Source: Limnohabitans sp. T6-20
GTDB taxonomy: Bacteria; Pseudomonadota; Gammaproteobacteria; Burkholderiales; Burkholderiaceae_C
DNA: 64,000 nt
Reading direction: 5' to 3'
Assembly: GCF_003063505.1 (NCBI RefSeq)
Contig: NZ_NERW01000002.1
Coordinates: 1,054,001-1,118,000 of the forward strand
In this document: in pieces, positions 40,901 through 53,600 of the stretch
Layout of the letters: each line of letters begins with the position of its first letter
How positions within the stretch are numbered: the first letter of the stretch is position 1
Translations under genes and position numbers: made by a program
Notes under the pieces: generated by a model
Seen by the model: the letters and a program-made list of their open reading frames with translations, nothing else
What the model was told of the DNA's origin: nothing
The model's database searches: none

Positions 40901-43900
40901 AGGCCCCCACAATGAAATCGGCCAAGCCATCGCCGTTCACATCGCCAGCTGAAGAGAGCCAACGTCCGCTGAAATCCAGACTGGTATGGCCATTGATGGC
41001 ATAGCCACCGATACCGGCAGAAACGTTGGCCAACTGCACCGCTGTGGTGCTGGCCTTACCAAACACCACATAACTCCGACCTGCGTCATATCGGGATGAC
41101 GCAGGATCAAATTCGTTTGCACTGACCAGCAAGTCGGCCAAGCCATCGCCATTGACATCGCCTGCCGCTGACACAGACTGACCCAGCTTGTCCGAAGCCT
41201 GCTCCTGCCGAATTTCAAAACCTTGGGTGCCCAAAGCACTCAGTTTCACAGGGGACAAATTGGACTTGCCAAACACCACATAGGTCACAGGGTTCGCCAT
41301 GCCTGATGAGCCATAAGCGCTCACGATCATGTCGTCCAGACCATCCCCGTTCACATCGCCTGCGCCCGAAATTGCAAACCCGCTGTAAGCGCTGTGGCAT
41401 CCACCATCAATCACAAAGCCACCAACACCGGCGGAAATCGTGGACAAATTGATACCCGAGCCGGAACTGTCACCTACCGATAGAACGAAAGCATCGCTCA
41501 GTGTGGTGCTGCCATCACTGACTTTGATCAGCAGATTCACATTTCCAATCGCAGACGGTGTTCCGCTGAATGTCCGTGTCGCGGCATTGAAGCTCAGCCA
41601 TGACGGCAGCGCAGACCCATCTGCCATGGTCGCGCTGTAGGTCAAGGTGCTGTCGACGTCAACAAACGCATTTGCGGGCACTGTGTAGTTGAAGGCAGAG
41701 CCCTTCATCCCCACCTGATCCGGGATGGCCAACGCAAGGACAGGCGCATCGTTGACCGCAGCCAAGTTGAATGTCAGCGTGTTCGCCGTCATGTCTTCGT
41801 TGTTGATGGCTCGACTGTCCTGCACCTTGAACTGGCAACTGGCGTAGTTACTGCCATTGCCGTTCAGTGCACCTTGGTATTTCAGCTTCCCAGCGTCCAA
41901 ATCGGCCTTGCTGATGACATCGTCGGTTTGCACTGTCAGGCCATTGAGCTTGAGCGTGCCATTGGCAGGCAACGCGGTGATCTTCACCCCCGTCAATGCG
42001 TGGCCTTGCGTGCTGGAGTAGCCAAAATTTGCAGCGCTCAGCACAAAAGCGATGTCTTCTGTCGCATTCAGTGCTGCATCCGAACCCTGGGGACCACTGC
42101 CCGTCAAAACCACGCTGGCAATGTTCGTCAAGTTCAGCAACGTATTGTCATCTTCCGCTATGACATCCAAGGTGAGAACGCCCTCACTCAAACCCTGCGT
42201 GTCGATATTTTGCACACTGAAAGCGCCGTCCGCCTGTACCACGCCAGTGGCTATCACATGGTTGTCGAGCACATCACGAATGACCAGCGTCAAAACCGTT
42301 CCAGACTGCAAACTGGATGCAAAACCTTGTGCGTCAATCCTCAAATTTTCGTCCAAAGCGAACGATGTCAGCCCAATCGGCATGGACGGGGTGTTGCGCT
42401 CCAGAGGCAGCGACTCTAAGGCTTGTACGCCACCCGCCATGGCGCTGATGTTCACATTGCCCACCCCGAACATGCCTGCCCAGAGGTTGTCAACGCTGAA
42501 CTCTTCAGCCATCACAGTGGCGGTTGCCGTTGTGCTGTTGCCCAAGGCATCGGTCAACAACAGGTTGACTGCGGTGCCATTGGGCATGCCAACTGCACTG
42601 CCCGCGATGTTGATATTGCCAAATTGATTTTCAACTGCCGAAAAAGAGAGTGCTGGCGTGACATCGCTGAGCAAGGCCCCCAAAGACGCAAGCCCCATCA
42701 CCACGTTTTGTGGTGCAACGACGACATCTTCAGCTTCGACATTCAGCCAGACATCCGCCAAATCATGGGTTTGACCACCCCCTGTGGTGTAGGAGGAAAT
42801 CAAGCCCAAAGCATTACCGTTTTGCTGCACATCGGACACCTTGGCTTGCAGCTGAAAAGAAACGATGTTCAATTCTTGCAGCGTATTCTGCTCGCCAGCA
42901 TCGGTCACGCCGTTGCCATCCGCACAAACTCGGAGCTTTTCAAAAGCAGGATCCAACGCATTGATGATGCCGTCCTCGTTCGAGTCCAGATCGCGCAGGG
43001 CGGCGAAATCGTCTTTAGTCGTCATGCCACTGCGCAAAATCGTGGCAGAACCAAACAACTCCCGACCGTCTTCAATGACGCCATCTTCGTGGATGTCCAT
43101 GACCAACAAACCGTCTTGCTGGCTGACCCATGCCGTCTGATCCAAATCGGCATCGGCATCCATGTCAAACTGGGTGCCGTTTTCCAGCGTCGTGGTTTGC
43201 ACCCCATCGCCGTTCAGGTCCAGCAGCAAAGGCGTGATGCCTGAGGGAGCCTGCTTGATCACAAAAGGCGTGGACTCGCTGATCAGCGTGTTGAACACAC
43301 TCACCATGCTGCCCGAAGGGGTGTTGGGAAAGCTTGCATCAACGGCACGGAAATTGATCAGACCGATTTCAGCCCCATTGGCATCCGCTGCCGGGGTGAA
43401 ACGCAAGATGTTGCTTGCATTGATGTAAAGAACAGACGTCCATTTGACGTCCGTGTTAAACGGTATGGGGGTCCAATCCGAGCCATTACTGGAATATGCC
43501 CAGGTTCCCGCACTGACTGGCACCGTGTTTTGCACGACGATGATGCCCTTGAGCGCAGTACCGTCCACATCGCTGACCTTGCCAGTCAATTGACTGGCAA
43601 TCACAAAACTGATGCTGCCGTCTTCCTGTGCGCTCAGATCGTTCAAAGCCGTTGTGATGACCGGCGCGTCATTCACTGCGGCCACATTGACCGTCATCGT
43701 GTTGGCCGTGGTGTCTTCGTTGTTCGTGTTTCGGCTGTCTTGCACCTTGAACTGGAAGGCGGCGTAGTTGCTGCCGTTGCCGTTGGGTGCGCCTTGAAAT
43801 GTCAGTTTGCCCGCATCCAAGTCGGCCTTGCTGATCACTTCGTCCGTCTGGACCGCCACGCCATTGAGTTTGAGCATGCCATTGGCAGGCAATTGTGTGA

Positions 43901-44579
43901 TTTTCACGCCCGTCAAAGTGCGGCCTTGCGTGCCGTTGTAGCCAAAGGCAGACGCAATCACCACATAAGCGCTGTCTTCGGTCGCACGAAGGGTGTTGTC
44001 CGCGCCTTGCGGGCCAGGGGTCGTGAAGATCAGACTGGCAATGTTTGTCAAGTTCAAGGCACCGTTGGCATTTTCGGCGACGACATTAAAAGCAAGCGTG
44101 CCTTCGCTAAGGTCTTGGGGGTCGATGTCTTGCACACTGAAGCTGCCGTTGGCTAAAACCAGCGCCGTAGCCGTGACATCGATGTTCTGCTCATCACGAA
44201 TGACCAGTGTCAAAACTGTACCCGGCATCAATCCTGGCGCAGTTCCCTGCACATCGATCATCATGTTTTCATCCAGCACCTGAGATGTCAGCATCACGGG
44301 CGCTTGCATGTGGTGACCAGACAACTCCGCATCGCCTGGCGTTTGCACGCCACCCGCTGACGCCATGATATTGACGAGGCCCGGACCGAACAAGCCTGAC
44401 CAGATGTTGAGTGCACTGAACTCGCCGTCCATGACCAGCGCAGTCGCCGTCTTGCTGTTACAAAAGTCATCCGTGAACAAAAGATTGACCGTCGTACCGT
44501 TGGCCAGGCCGTCAACTGTTCCAAGCAGGTCAATGTTGCCAAATTCATTTTCAGTGGCAGTGAAATAGAGTGCTGGCAT
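37938..44579 (-). CDS. Giant FG-GAP/RTX repeat protein, 2213 aa (adhesin-like)
   Basis: A large secreted-type protein with no signal peptide. Order: an N-module starting [16 protein letters not shown] (1 to about 130), a cadherin-like repeat (about 200-300), an EF-hand-like block [13 protein letters not shown] (about 450-565), then a second copy of the N-module and cadherin-like repeat (about 640-940), a putative-Ig (He_PIG) domain, seven FG-GAP repeats with DVNGDGLAD motifs (about 1050-1527), an RTX-like stretch (about 1540-1630), a domain with MAGFN (near 1680), a segment like DUF1566 with RYWSST, a second EF-hand block and a tail ending [17 protein letters not shown]-like palindrome is inserted in frame at about residues 1983-2001. 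The doubled N-module suggests a fusion of two paralogues. Type I secretion and surface or matrix attachment are inferred. No clear ribosome-binding site precedes the start. Confidence 0.8.
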   Translation of the reverse strand: MPALYFTATENEFGNIDLLGTVDGLANGTTVNLLFTDDFCNSKTATALVMDGEFSALNIWSGLFGPGLVNIMASAGGVQTPGDAELSGHHMQAPVMLTSQVLDENMMIDVQGTAPGLMPGTVLTLVIRDEQNIDVTATALVLANGSFSVQDIDPQDLSEGTLAFNVVAENANGALNLTNIASLIFTTPGPQGADNTLRATEDSAYVVIASAFGYNGTQGRTLTGVKITQLPANGMLKLNGVAVQTDEVISKADLDAGKLTFQGAPNGNGSNYAAFQFKVQDSRNTNNEDTTANTMTVNVAAVNDAPVITTALNDLSAQEDGSISFVIASQLTGKVSDVDGTALKGIIVVQNTVPVSAGTWAYSSNGSDWTPIPFNTDVKWTSVLYINASNILRFTPAADANGAEIGLINFRAVDASFPNTPSGSMVSVFNTLISESTPFVIKQAPSGITPLLLDLNGDGVQTTTLENGTQFDMDADADLDQTAWVSQQDGLLVMDIHEDGVIEDGRELFGSATILRSGMTTKDDFAALRDLDSNEDGIINALDPAFEKLRVCADGNGVTDAGEQNTLQELNIVSFQLQAKVSDVQQNGNALGLISSYTTGGGQTHDLADVWLNVEAEDVVVAPQNVVMGLASLGALLSDVTPALSFSAVENQFGNINIAGSAVGMPNGTAVNLLLTDALGNSTTATATVMAEEFSVDNLWAGMFGVGNVNISAMAGGVQALESLPLERNTPSMPIGLTSFALDENLRIDAQGFASSLQSGTVLTLVIRDVLDNHVIATGVVQADGAFSVQNIDTQGLSEGVLTLDVIAEDDNTLLNLTNIASVVLTGSGPQGSDAALNATEDIAFVLSAANFGYSSTQGHALTGVKITALPANGTLKLNGLTVQTDDVISKADLDAGKLKYQGALNGNGSNYASCQFKVQDSRAINNEDMTANTLTFNLAAVNDAPVLALAIPDQVGMKGSAFNYTVPANAFVDVDSTLTYSATMADGSALPSWLSFNAATRTFSGTPSAIGNVNLLIKVSDGSTTLSDAFVLSVGDSSGSGINLSTISAGVGGFVIDGGCHSAYSGFAISGAGDVNGDGLDDMIVSAYGSSGMANPVTYVVFGKSNLSPVKLSALGTQGFEIRQEQASDKLGQSVSAAGDVNGDGLADLLVSANEFDPASSRYDAGRSYVVFGKASTTAVQLANVSAGIGGYAINGHTSLDFSGRWLSSAGDVNGDGLADFIVGAYKADAGSVLDVGRSYVVYGKTASNTAIELSALGTGGLVINGTVASDYSGWSVSAAGDVNGDGYADVIVGAYQADPNGNTSGGSYVVFGKPGGDSIDLANVNNGVGGFAIQGERTGDLSGYSVSSAGDVNGDGLADVIVGAPEGDSSGLFGDGRSFVVFGKTSGTAVQLTNISNGVGGFAIGGIFSNTDIGYSVSSAGDINGDGLADLLVGAPEMTLSTSEGYRTGQTYVVYGKADGSAVTVSTGMASSLGFAISGEGYQDLTGRIVSAAGDVNGDGLADLMISANTRNVDGYPLAGRTYVILGSTGGAFKTAVDLMGTTGDDTLTSTGTQTLMAAAGHDTLVANGADVLHGGSGNDLFLLGASTITALANGLGAGGNTGQLARVVGGTGFDTIRLTGGAHLDLTQVSNSAAGSQVDGTTGSRIDSIERIELSTDTGANILTLSAKDVREMAGFNAIRTNTVSADGSTWTNVTGTALSNTTQYHQLVVDGSTNDMVVFSPDTGFWANAGTVSNGVSSYIVYQNAANLTQVLVKANMSVTNNDPAPFNGGNVTVNGVTLSLDYQWVQNGKTYFAVKNFSGTGDSNNNTMYTTHTLLDSLFNAGADTVDTTVTAGVDDARTFLSGGYTFVLPTQAELVALSNTIPITGWYNARYWSSTVTSANNHNSVGIAGDWVYTSADSTPEMLVLQVLPVVIDLNRDGVLSYGQVNMDVNGDGHLDTTKWAGAQDGVLVWDKYADGLVHDNSQYAFAKYGGQTSADIGSEPLLAKDSAAGAASHTDLDGLRAGFDSNHDGVFDAQDAKFAEFKVWQDEDQDGVSDAGEVRSLADWGINSINLVSDGVVRAPADGVVEAGQTLAMAVDGTSVLVADAAFAYSAMDYRIGGVQLSLQGSQMKLHLSSVVSQHGAIDSLDLSGSGANTLVISLQDVLTGTTSGSLRVMGNADDTVQLDASAWTNSGRVVHENGHSYAVFNANQEVAVQLLLDQQLLCHVL
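38580..38632. repeat. REP-like palindrome inside the 2213-aa coding sequence
   Basis: GTGGGAGGCCGCCCCTGCGG at the left end and GCGAGCAGGGGCTCGCTCCC at the right end correspond to the core of the element at 9599-9698. It is in frame on the minus strand and encodes about 18 residues ([18 protein letters not shown]) inside an EF-hand-like domain. Confidence 0.75.
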
Positions 44580-44688
44580 AGCGATACTGGACTATTTGAT
44601 GGGGATGGGCATGGCAAAAGGACAGGCAAAGTGCTTACCCACCTTGGCAAGAGCTGTCGGAGACCCGCACTTAATCTCCCATCAGCGT

Positions 44689-47600
44689 TTAGAGGATGTT
44701 TGGGGTCATAGACTGATCCACAAAAAGTTGAGCCATATCATGGATGAAATGGGCATAAATCTGACCGTTTTCATTTTCCACACGACCTGAATTTATCCAT
44801 GCACTGGCGTCCAGCAAGACGGTGCCGTCGGCATTGCCCGAGACCTGCAAGCTGCCCGAAGTGGTGCCCGACAACACGTCCTGCAAGCCAATACTCTCGA
44901 CGTTTTGCGGTGTCTTAACACCCTCAGTCAACGTTTGGAACCAAGCATCCGCCACTTCATGCGTTTGACCATCGGTGCTTGTATAGCTGGAAACACCTTG
45001 CAGAAGGTTGCCGTTTTGATGGGTGATGGTGCTGTCATGGCTCAAGTTGATGCTGATCACACCCACGTCTTTCAAGCTGCGCAATTCGCCGGCATCGGTG
45101 AGACCGTTACCGTTGGCATCTTGCCAAACCTTGAGTTCGTCAAACACTGCGTCCTGGGCGTCCATCTTTCCATCGACATTGCTGTCGTGTTGGGCCAGCG
45201 CGGTCCAACCAGTGGTCGCCTTCTGACCGTCGGCCAGCAAAGTGCTGTTGCCAAACAGCTCTGCACCGCTGTTGATTTTGCCGTCCTTGTTCAAGTCCAT
45301 GGCCAGCAAACCATCGTGCGCATCAACCCAGCCGGTGGCCTGGGCTGTGCCAGTGGCTTGCAAGTCAAACATCGCGCCATGCGAGATGTCTACCGTCTGC
45401 ACGCCATCGCCGTTCAAGTCAAGTACCAACGGGCTGTCGTATCTGGTCAGGCCAGCTGTACCTGGGTTGACCTTGATCATGTTGAACAAGTTGTACGTGA
45501 CGCCGTTGTGCGTGATGGTGGAATAAAACACATCGCCTGGGCTTGCCGTCAAATTACCAAGGGACTTGCTGTTGGTGGCACCACTGATGGTGAATGCGTC
45601 AATCTGCGATCCATTTTTGTACGTGATGATCGTGTCGCCCTGCCATGCTGGATTCCAATAATCCACGATGACGGCGTTGGTTGTCACGCTGCTGTTGGCA
45701 CTGGAGCTTGTCGAGGTTGTGCCATAAAAACCAGCTGTGAGCGATGACGAGAAGCGTGTGTCCACATTGAAGGTGGATTGGCCTGTGCTGCCGTTGTTAC
45801 CTGCCGCGTCGTTGTAGCCATTCAGGGCCACCACGATGTGGTTACCCGTCGTATTGGTTTCTGTCGTGGGCGTATAAACGGCGGTCCATTTGCTGTCGCT
45901 CACCTTTGTCAAGGCAGACAAGCCACCCGCACCCGCACCGCCTGCGCTGTTTTGAATGGACACATCGTTGATGTCAAAGTTCGCCACGTTTTCAGAGAAC
46001 TGGAACGTGACGGTGGAGGTTTGACCCATCGACAAAGCCACATTGGACATGGTGACGGCCACGGTAGGCGCAGCTGTGTCAACGGTCAATGCATTGGCAA
46101 ATTTGGCCACGGTTTGAATGCCTGAACCGTTTTCGCGCACTTGCACTGCATTGGCTGCATAGCTGCCTGCACCCAGCACAAAGCTTGTACCAGAACCGGT
46201 GGTCCAAGTCGTGCCACTGTCGGTGGAGTAAGACCATGTATTGGAAGACAGCGACCAGTTCACATTCATCGTGCCATTGCTGGTGATGAAGTCGGACGCG
46301 CTGGCGCCTGTGTCACTGGCCAGAGCAAGGCTCACGGCGCTGTTCGAAAAAGAAGCCGCAGACAATGTTGCGATGCCAGAGCTGTAGGCTGTTGCGCCAC
46401 CTCGGGTCGTCACGTTCAGGGCTTGGCCCAGAGTGGCAACCACCGTATTGTCCGCCGCCACGGCGGACAGTGCGGTGTAGCCCACATCGTTGTCGTTCCA
46501 GCGCACCAAAGTGCTGGCCGCCAAATACACCGCTTGCGACACGCTGGCACCGCTCAGTGAAGTCCAAGTGCTTCCATTGAAATACTCCCACTTGCCCGGC
46601 GTCGTGTCAGCACCCGTCTCGGTGGCGGCACTGGTGATGGCATAGCCCACCACGCTGCCATCGGCATCGGTGGCAGCAGGCATCAGCGAGCTGATGGCCA
46701 TACCGCCAGATACCTGCAGTGGGGTACTGTTGTACTGAATAGCAATACCTACGCCACTTGGACCGCCACTAATGGTGTCAGTCACGCTCAAGCTGTTGAT
46801 GGCTGTGGAGGAAGTGATGCTGTACACACCACCACCATTTCCTATGATGGTGTTGCCACTGACACTCGTTCCGGTCGGGCTCAAATTAGCACTATTGAGA
46901 ACCAAATCAACACCATTGACTTGGAAAGACAGTGTGTCTTTATTGGTGCCGTCGTTGTTAAGGGCATCTAACTCAATCTTGACCTGATATACCGGCTTGT
47001 CAAACAACACGCTCAACGATTCTGTCCTGTCTTTGTCGCCAATCCAAATGAAAGCAGAAGGACTCGTCCCGTAAGATGCCGTTGGTGTGATATCACCCGT
47101 CGCCGTGATGTTGGTGGTGATGCCGCCCAGGCTAGAGCTGCCATAGCTGGCGGTCCTGTTCCAGATGGGCGTTCCACCGACAACAGGCAACAAACCCGCC
47201 GCCGCTGTTGCGTTGGTCGATGAGAAAACAGGTGCCAAATTCGGGTCGTTGTTGGTCACCACCAGGCCCGACTTGACCAACACTTGGCTGTTGGTAGCCA
47301 AGTTTTGGTAAACGTTGAAGTTGCTGGTTCCGTTGCTCACTGTGCCTGCGTTGAACCAGTAGCCCGCGTCTGGCGACAACACCAAGGAGTCGTTGGTCGA
47401 GCCATCGACCACCAACTGGTGATCAGAGGTACTCGCGCTCAACGCTGTGCCCGTCACGTTGGTCCAAGTGTTGCCATCGGCACTGACCGAACCGGTGCGG
47501 ATGAGATTAAAGCCCGCCATGTCGTTCACATCTTTGGCTGTCAGCGTCAGCGTGTTGGCTGACGTGTCGGTGGCCAAGTCGATGCGCTCGATGCTTTCGA

Positions 47601-50600
47601 TGCGGCTGTTTTCTTCCAGGCCCATGGCACCGGCGTTGGTGATGGTCGTCAGGTTCAGGTTGGCACCGCCGCTCAAGCGGATGGTGTCAAAACCGCCACC
47701 ACCGCTCACGCTGGCCTTGGCTGTCTGCCCTGCAGCCACGTTGCCCAAGTTGGTCACATCGGTGCCTGTCAGCACGATGGTGTCGTTGCCCATGCCCGCA
47801 AAGAAACGGTCCACCCCACCGCCGCCGGTCAGTGTGTCGTTGGCTGTTGAGCCGAGGATGGCTTCAGATGCGGCGGTGCCTGTCACAGCGCCGTTGCCGA
47901 TGACCGGTGTGGTCAGCCACTGCGTGCCACCGAAGACGATTTTGTAGGTTTGAGAATTCCCAAAATTGGTGTCCTCGGCAATCACCAGATCGTTCAAACC
48001 GTCGCCATCAAAGTCACCCGCAAACGACACAGCTTGGGCCGTGGTTGAGGTGGTGTTGGTCGAATAGGTGAGCTTGAAGCCTTGTGATGCGGCGATGGTG
48101 CCTGTGCTCACACTGACTTCTGCGCCCGTGGCTTTGCCGTAGACCACATAAGACGAACCGTTGGTGGAACCCACGATCACATCGGCAAAGCCGTCGCCGT
48201 TCAGGTCACCCGCGCCTGAGACTTGGCTCAAGCCTGCGCCATTGGCGGTGTTGCCCAAAATGCGGAAGCCTTGCGTTGCGGCAATTGTGCTGGCCGCCAA
48301 GCTGACCGACGTGGGGGCAGAGCCGCCATACACGACATAAGCTGCGGTGTAGCTTTGGTCAGCATCGGTGCCCACGATCAAGTCGGCATAACCGTCACCG
48401 TTCACATCGCCTGCGCTGGACACACTGGTACCCAAGTGGTAGCCGGTGCTGTTGGTTAAACCGGTGACTTTGAAGCCTTTGCCTGCGGTGACCAGCGCAT
48501 TCATGTCGCCGCCGGTTGCGCCGCCAAAGATCACATATGTTGCGCCGTCAGCGTTCGACAATGCCCCGTTGGCACTGACGATCACATCGGCCAGGCCGTC
48601 GCCGTTCACGTCACCCGCGCCCGACACCGAAAAGCCGGCATTCTCGTTCACACCGCCCGTGAGCCTGAATCCGTCTGCCGCCGCAATGCTGCCATTGGTG
48701 CCCAACGTCAAGGTGGTGGCATTGGTCTTGCCGTAAACCACATAAGCTGCGCCGCCACTGGATGTGAAATTGGCGCCCGCATAGCCAATGACAAAGTCAC
48801 TGATGCCGTCACCGTTCATGTCACCCACGCCAGCGACACTGTCACCCATAGAGCCATAACCAGTGCCCGCAACAATCTTGAAGCCACGCGCTGCGGCAAT
48901 CGTGCCACTGGAGAGGTTCAGTGCAGCGGGGGCGGCACTGCCATACACCACAAAAGCCGCACCGGCGTTGGTGCCACCCTGGCTGTCCGAAGGGGCACTG
49001 ATCAACACATCGGCAAAACCGTCGCCGTTGATGTCGCCAATGCCCGACACCGATGTTCCAAAGTAATTTGTTCCGTGAATTTTGAAACCTTGGTCGGCAG
49101 CAATCACACCGTTGCTCATGACCGGATCTTTGTCCAGATTCAAGCCTTCGCCCAACGCATTGCCGTAAATGACGTACACGCCCGACTCATTTGAGCCCGC
49201 CACACCGACCAACAAGTCGTCGTAACCGTCACCATTGAAGTCACCGGCTGTGGCCACCGAGCGCAAGTACGAGCTGGTAGACGATGCACTCGTGAACGAC
49301 GAAGGCACCGCATAGCTGTTGTCCGCCGATTGGGTGGAGAAGTTCAGCTGAAGGTCGCTGTTCATGCCCGAATAGGCTAAGCCCGAATTGTCTTGAATGG
49401 CGTTGTCACTGATCTTGATGAAGTAATCGGTGGCAGCCGCTAAGTTGGCTGTGGGGTTGATCGTCAAGGTGCTGGTGCCCCAACCGGTAACCAGCGTGCT
49501 GATGTTCACGTCAAACGCTTGCACGGGCTGGCCCGTGGTCTTGTTCCACAACTGGATAAAACCATTGCCCTTGACCACGTTCTCGCTGAACTGCAGCGTG
49601 ATGTTGTTGCCCAAATTGGCTGTGTTGACATAGTCGTTGTCGGCGGGTGTGCTCCACAACAGGGTTGGAGCTTGGGTGTCCACCGTGACGCCCTGCTGCA
49701 CCAGCACCTGCGAGTTGGTCGCGGTGTTTTGGTACACGGTGTATTGGGACGTGCCGTTGCTGACCACGCCCACGTTGGACCATGCGCCGCCATTGGCCGT
49801 GAGTGCCACCGTGTCGTTGCTGCCGCCGTCCACCACCATTTGGTGGTAACTGGTGATGTTGCTCAAGGCGCTGCCACTGACGTTGGTCCAGGTCTTGCCG
49901 TCCACACTGGCGCTGCCGGTGTGAATTTGGTTGAAACCCGCCATGTCGTTGACGTCTTTGTTTGAGATATTGAGCACGTTGGCCGCTGTGTCGGTGGCCA
50001 TGTCGATGCGCTCAATGCCTTCGATGCGGCTGGTCTCGTCGATGCCCATGGCCGCAGCGTTGCCGACTTTGAGCAGGTCCAAGTTGGCGCCACCGCTCAA
50101 GCGAATCGTGTCAAAACCTGTGCCGCCGCTGACCGTGGTCTTGGCGGTTTGGCCCGTGCTGTTGTTTTGCAAATTGGCGATGTCGCTGGCCGTCAGCACG
50201 ATGGTGTCGTCGCCGCGTCCTGCAAAGAAACGGTCTACCCCACCACCACCGGTGATGGTGTCGTTGCCCGCAGAGCCAATCAAGGCTTCGCTGCCCGTTG
50301 TGCCCGAGAAGGTGCCTGCACCGTCCATCGCAGCCGTCACCCACTGCGTGCCGCCCAGCACCACGTTGTAGCTTCCCGAGACGCCGCTCAACCTGGCCGA
50401 CACCAACAGGTCATTCAAGCCATCGCCGTTGATGTCGCCGGCACTGGCCACAGCAAAACCGACTGCACCTTTGAGCTTGAAGCCATTGCTGGCCGCGATG
50501 TTGCCGCTGGCATCGATGGCCACGTTGGTGCCGCTGGCGTTGCCATACACCACATAGGTGCTGGCAGTGGTGTTGCCGTTGTCGTCACGACCACTGATGA

Positions 50601-53600
50601 TCATGTCACTCAAGCCATCACCGTTGATGTCGCCCGCGCTGGAGATGTCCTTCCCATAGGGTCCGAGGTGATCGCCAACCAGTGCACTGGAAATCTGGAA
50701 ACCGCGCGAAGCTGCAATCACCCCCGAGCTGCTGGGCAGGTCAATGTCCAGCACGTTGCCGCTGCTGTTGCCATACACAACATACACGGCACCACCAACC
50801 ACACCGGGTTGATAAGGGGAGCTGATCATCACATCGGCCAGGCCATCGCCGTTGACATCGCCGGCACTGGAGACGGCAAAACCAAAACGCGAATACGAGC
50901 TGTTGTTACCGGTGTCACCCAAAATTCTGAAGCCCTGGCTGGCTGCAATGCCATTGGTCGCGTTCAATTGCACCGACGTGCCTGTGTTGTTGCCATACAC
51001 CACATAAACCATGCCACGCCCATTGGTCACGTTGTTGGGCGCACTCACAATGAAGTCAGCCAAACCATCACCGTTGACATCGCCTGCCCCATAGACAGAT
51101 TGCCCCAAATCCGTCACGTTACTGCTCAAAACGTTGTAGCCCATATCGGGGGTGAACTGGGTGTACGACGTCAGGGTGACGGATTGATTGCCCGTCTTGC
51201 CGTAAATGACGTACACCTCGCGGCCTGTATTCGCATCTGTAGTCACCAGCAAATCGCTCAAGCCATCGCCGTTGACGTCGCCTGCATTGCTGACCGCATG
51301 CCCCCAATAGCTTTCATCGAGTTTGATTTGGTAACCCATGTTGGCTGTGAATCCCGTACCAACGTTCAAACCTGTTGCAAACACGGTGCTGGCGTTGCTT
51401 TTGCCAAAAACTACATAGGCCGATTCACGGTACGACGCATCACCATATTTCGCGGTCACCACCAGGTCGGCGAGGCCGTCACCGTTGGTGTCTCCTGCAC
51501 TGTTGACCGCGATACCAAAGTAATCGCCCGTCTGACCTGACACAATTTTGAAGCCCGCACTGGCGGCAATGCTGCCAGCACTCAAGTTAGGAACGGTGCC
51601 ATTGGCATTGCCGTACACCACAAAAGCAGCACCCCCTGTGGAGGACAGGCCATTCATGCCAGCGCCCACAATGAAGTCGTCGTAACCGTCGCCGTTGAAG
51701 TCACCGATGGTGGACAAGTCTTCAATGGCCATGATGCCGTTGACGGGCACCACAATGGCACCGCTGGCATCTGCTGTAGTGAAGTTCAAAGTAGTTGCAT
51801 TGGCAATGCCTGCGTAGGCGTTGCCCGCCACGTCTTTCACCGCCGTCGCCGCGATCTTGATGTAATAGCCGGTGTTGGCCAACAAGTCGGCCGTGGGGTT
51901 GATGGTCAGGCTGCTACCGCTCCAAGTCAGCGCGGTGCTGGTGGCGGCGTCAAAGCTTTGCACCAGGGTGCCGTCGGCTTTAAACAATTCAACCAGGCCC
52001 GTGCCTTTGGCCACCGCTTCATTGAAGCTGAGCACCAAATTGTTGCCCACAGCCATCAGGTAGCCGTTATCGCTGGGGCTGCTACCCGCCAGCAGCGGTG
52101 CTGTCTGGTCAACTGTGATGTCGGCTGCGTTGGTGGCAATCAGCGCACCGGTTTGCACGTTGCCTGCCAAGTCGGTCTCGCGCAATTTCACACTGCCTGC
52201 GGCGTAAGTGCCTGCAGCCAGCGTGAAGCTGGTGCCGCTGCCCACAAGCCATGTGCTGCCAGCATCTGTGCTGTATTCCCAAGTCGCGCCGCTCTCAAGT
52301 GCGCCCACAGTCACGGTGCCATTTTGGCTGATGCCGTCTGTCGGGCTGCTGCCGGTGTCGGTCAGCGTCAACGTGCCAATGGCGGGGGCTGTGGTGTCCA
52401 CTTTGTAGCTGATGTTGTCGATGATGCCCGCGAAGTTCTGCGAGCCGCCATTGCCAGCAGCGTCGGTGATGGTGCCGCCGTTCAGACCCAACGAGTTGGC
52501 ATTGACGCCAAGACCATTGATATCGGTCTGGCCGTCCAAGATGGTGTAGCTGAAGCTCAATGCAGTTGAGCCCGTACCGCTCACGTAGTTGGCCGTGACC
52601 AAGGTACCGCCAATATTGAGCTTGATCTGTGGCGTACCGGTCACGTTCACCAACTCGCTGAAGGTGACGGTGACGGTGACGGTGTCACCCGCATTCAAGA
52701 AGTTGTTTTGAATGCCCGTAGTGCCAGTGATGGCCACGCTGGTGGCCATCGGGGCCAAGGCAAACAAGAAGGTGTCGCTGATGCTGGCTGTTCCGTCACT
52801 GGCGGTGACTTTGATGTTGAAGTCAATCGTCGAGGTGGGTGTGCCGCTGAAGGTGCGGGTGGCCGCATCAAAGGTCAGCCAAGTTGGCAACGCTGTGCCG
52901 TCACCGCGAGTGGCGGTGTAGGTGAGCGTGCTGTCGGGGTCGCTGAAGGTGCCTACGGGAATGGTGTAGGTAAAGGCGTTACCCAGCACCGCTGTTTGGT
53001 CAGAGATGGCTGCGGCAACCACGGGGGCGTCATTGGCGCCTGTGATGGTCACAGTCACAACTTTGGCTGTGCCGTCTGCTGCTGTCACAGTGAACGTGTC
53101 GGTCAGCGTGGCAGAGGCTGCCAAGGCTTGCACTGTCGTGTTGCTGTTGTCGAGCGTGTAGGCCCACACACCTGCAGCTGTCATGGTGTAAGTGCCATAG
53201 CCACCAGTGCTGGCTGTGGCTGTGCTGACAGCCGTAAAGGCGTTGGCTGTGCCGTCCACATCGGTGGAGGTCAAGGTGCCACTGGCTGTGGGTGTGCCTG
53301 GGGTTGCATTGGCCACGCCGCCCGCTTCGGTCACTGCACCGGTTGCGGTGCCGCTGATGACAGCGGCGTCGTTGACGGCATTTACCGTGATGCCCACCTT
53401 CCCCACTTCAAGAGAGTAAGCGGTGCTGCCGCCCGTGCCAGAAATGGCCACTTTGCTGCCCACGGTGGCGCCGTTGGTCTTGTCCCAAGCCAAATACAAG
53501 AATGCATTGTCGATGGCGCCGTTCCAGTTGGCATTGGGCTTGAAGAAAACGCGGCTGTTGGCATCTAAAAGCAAAGCGTTGCTGATGCTCAGCCCGCTGC

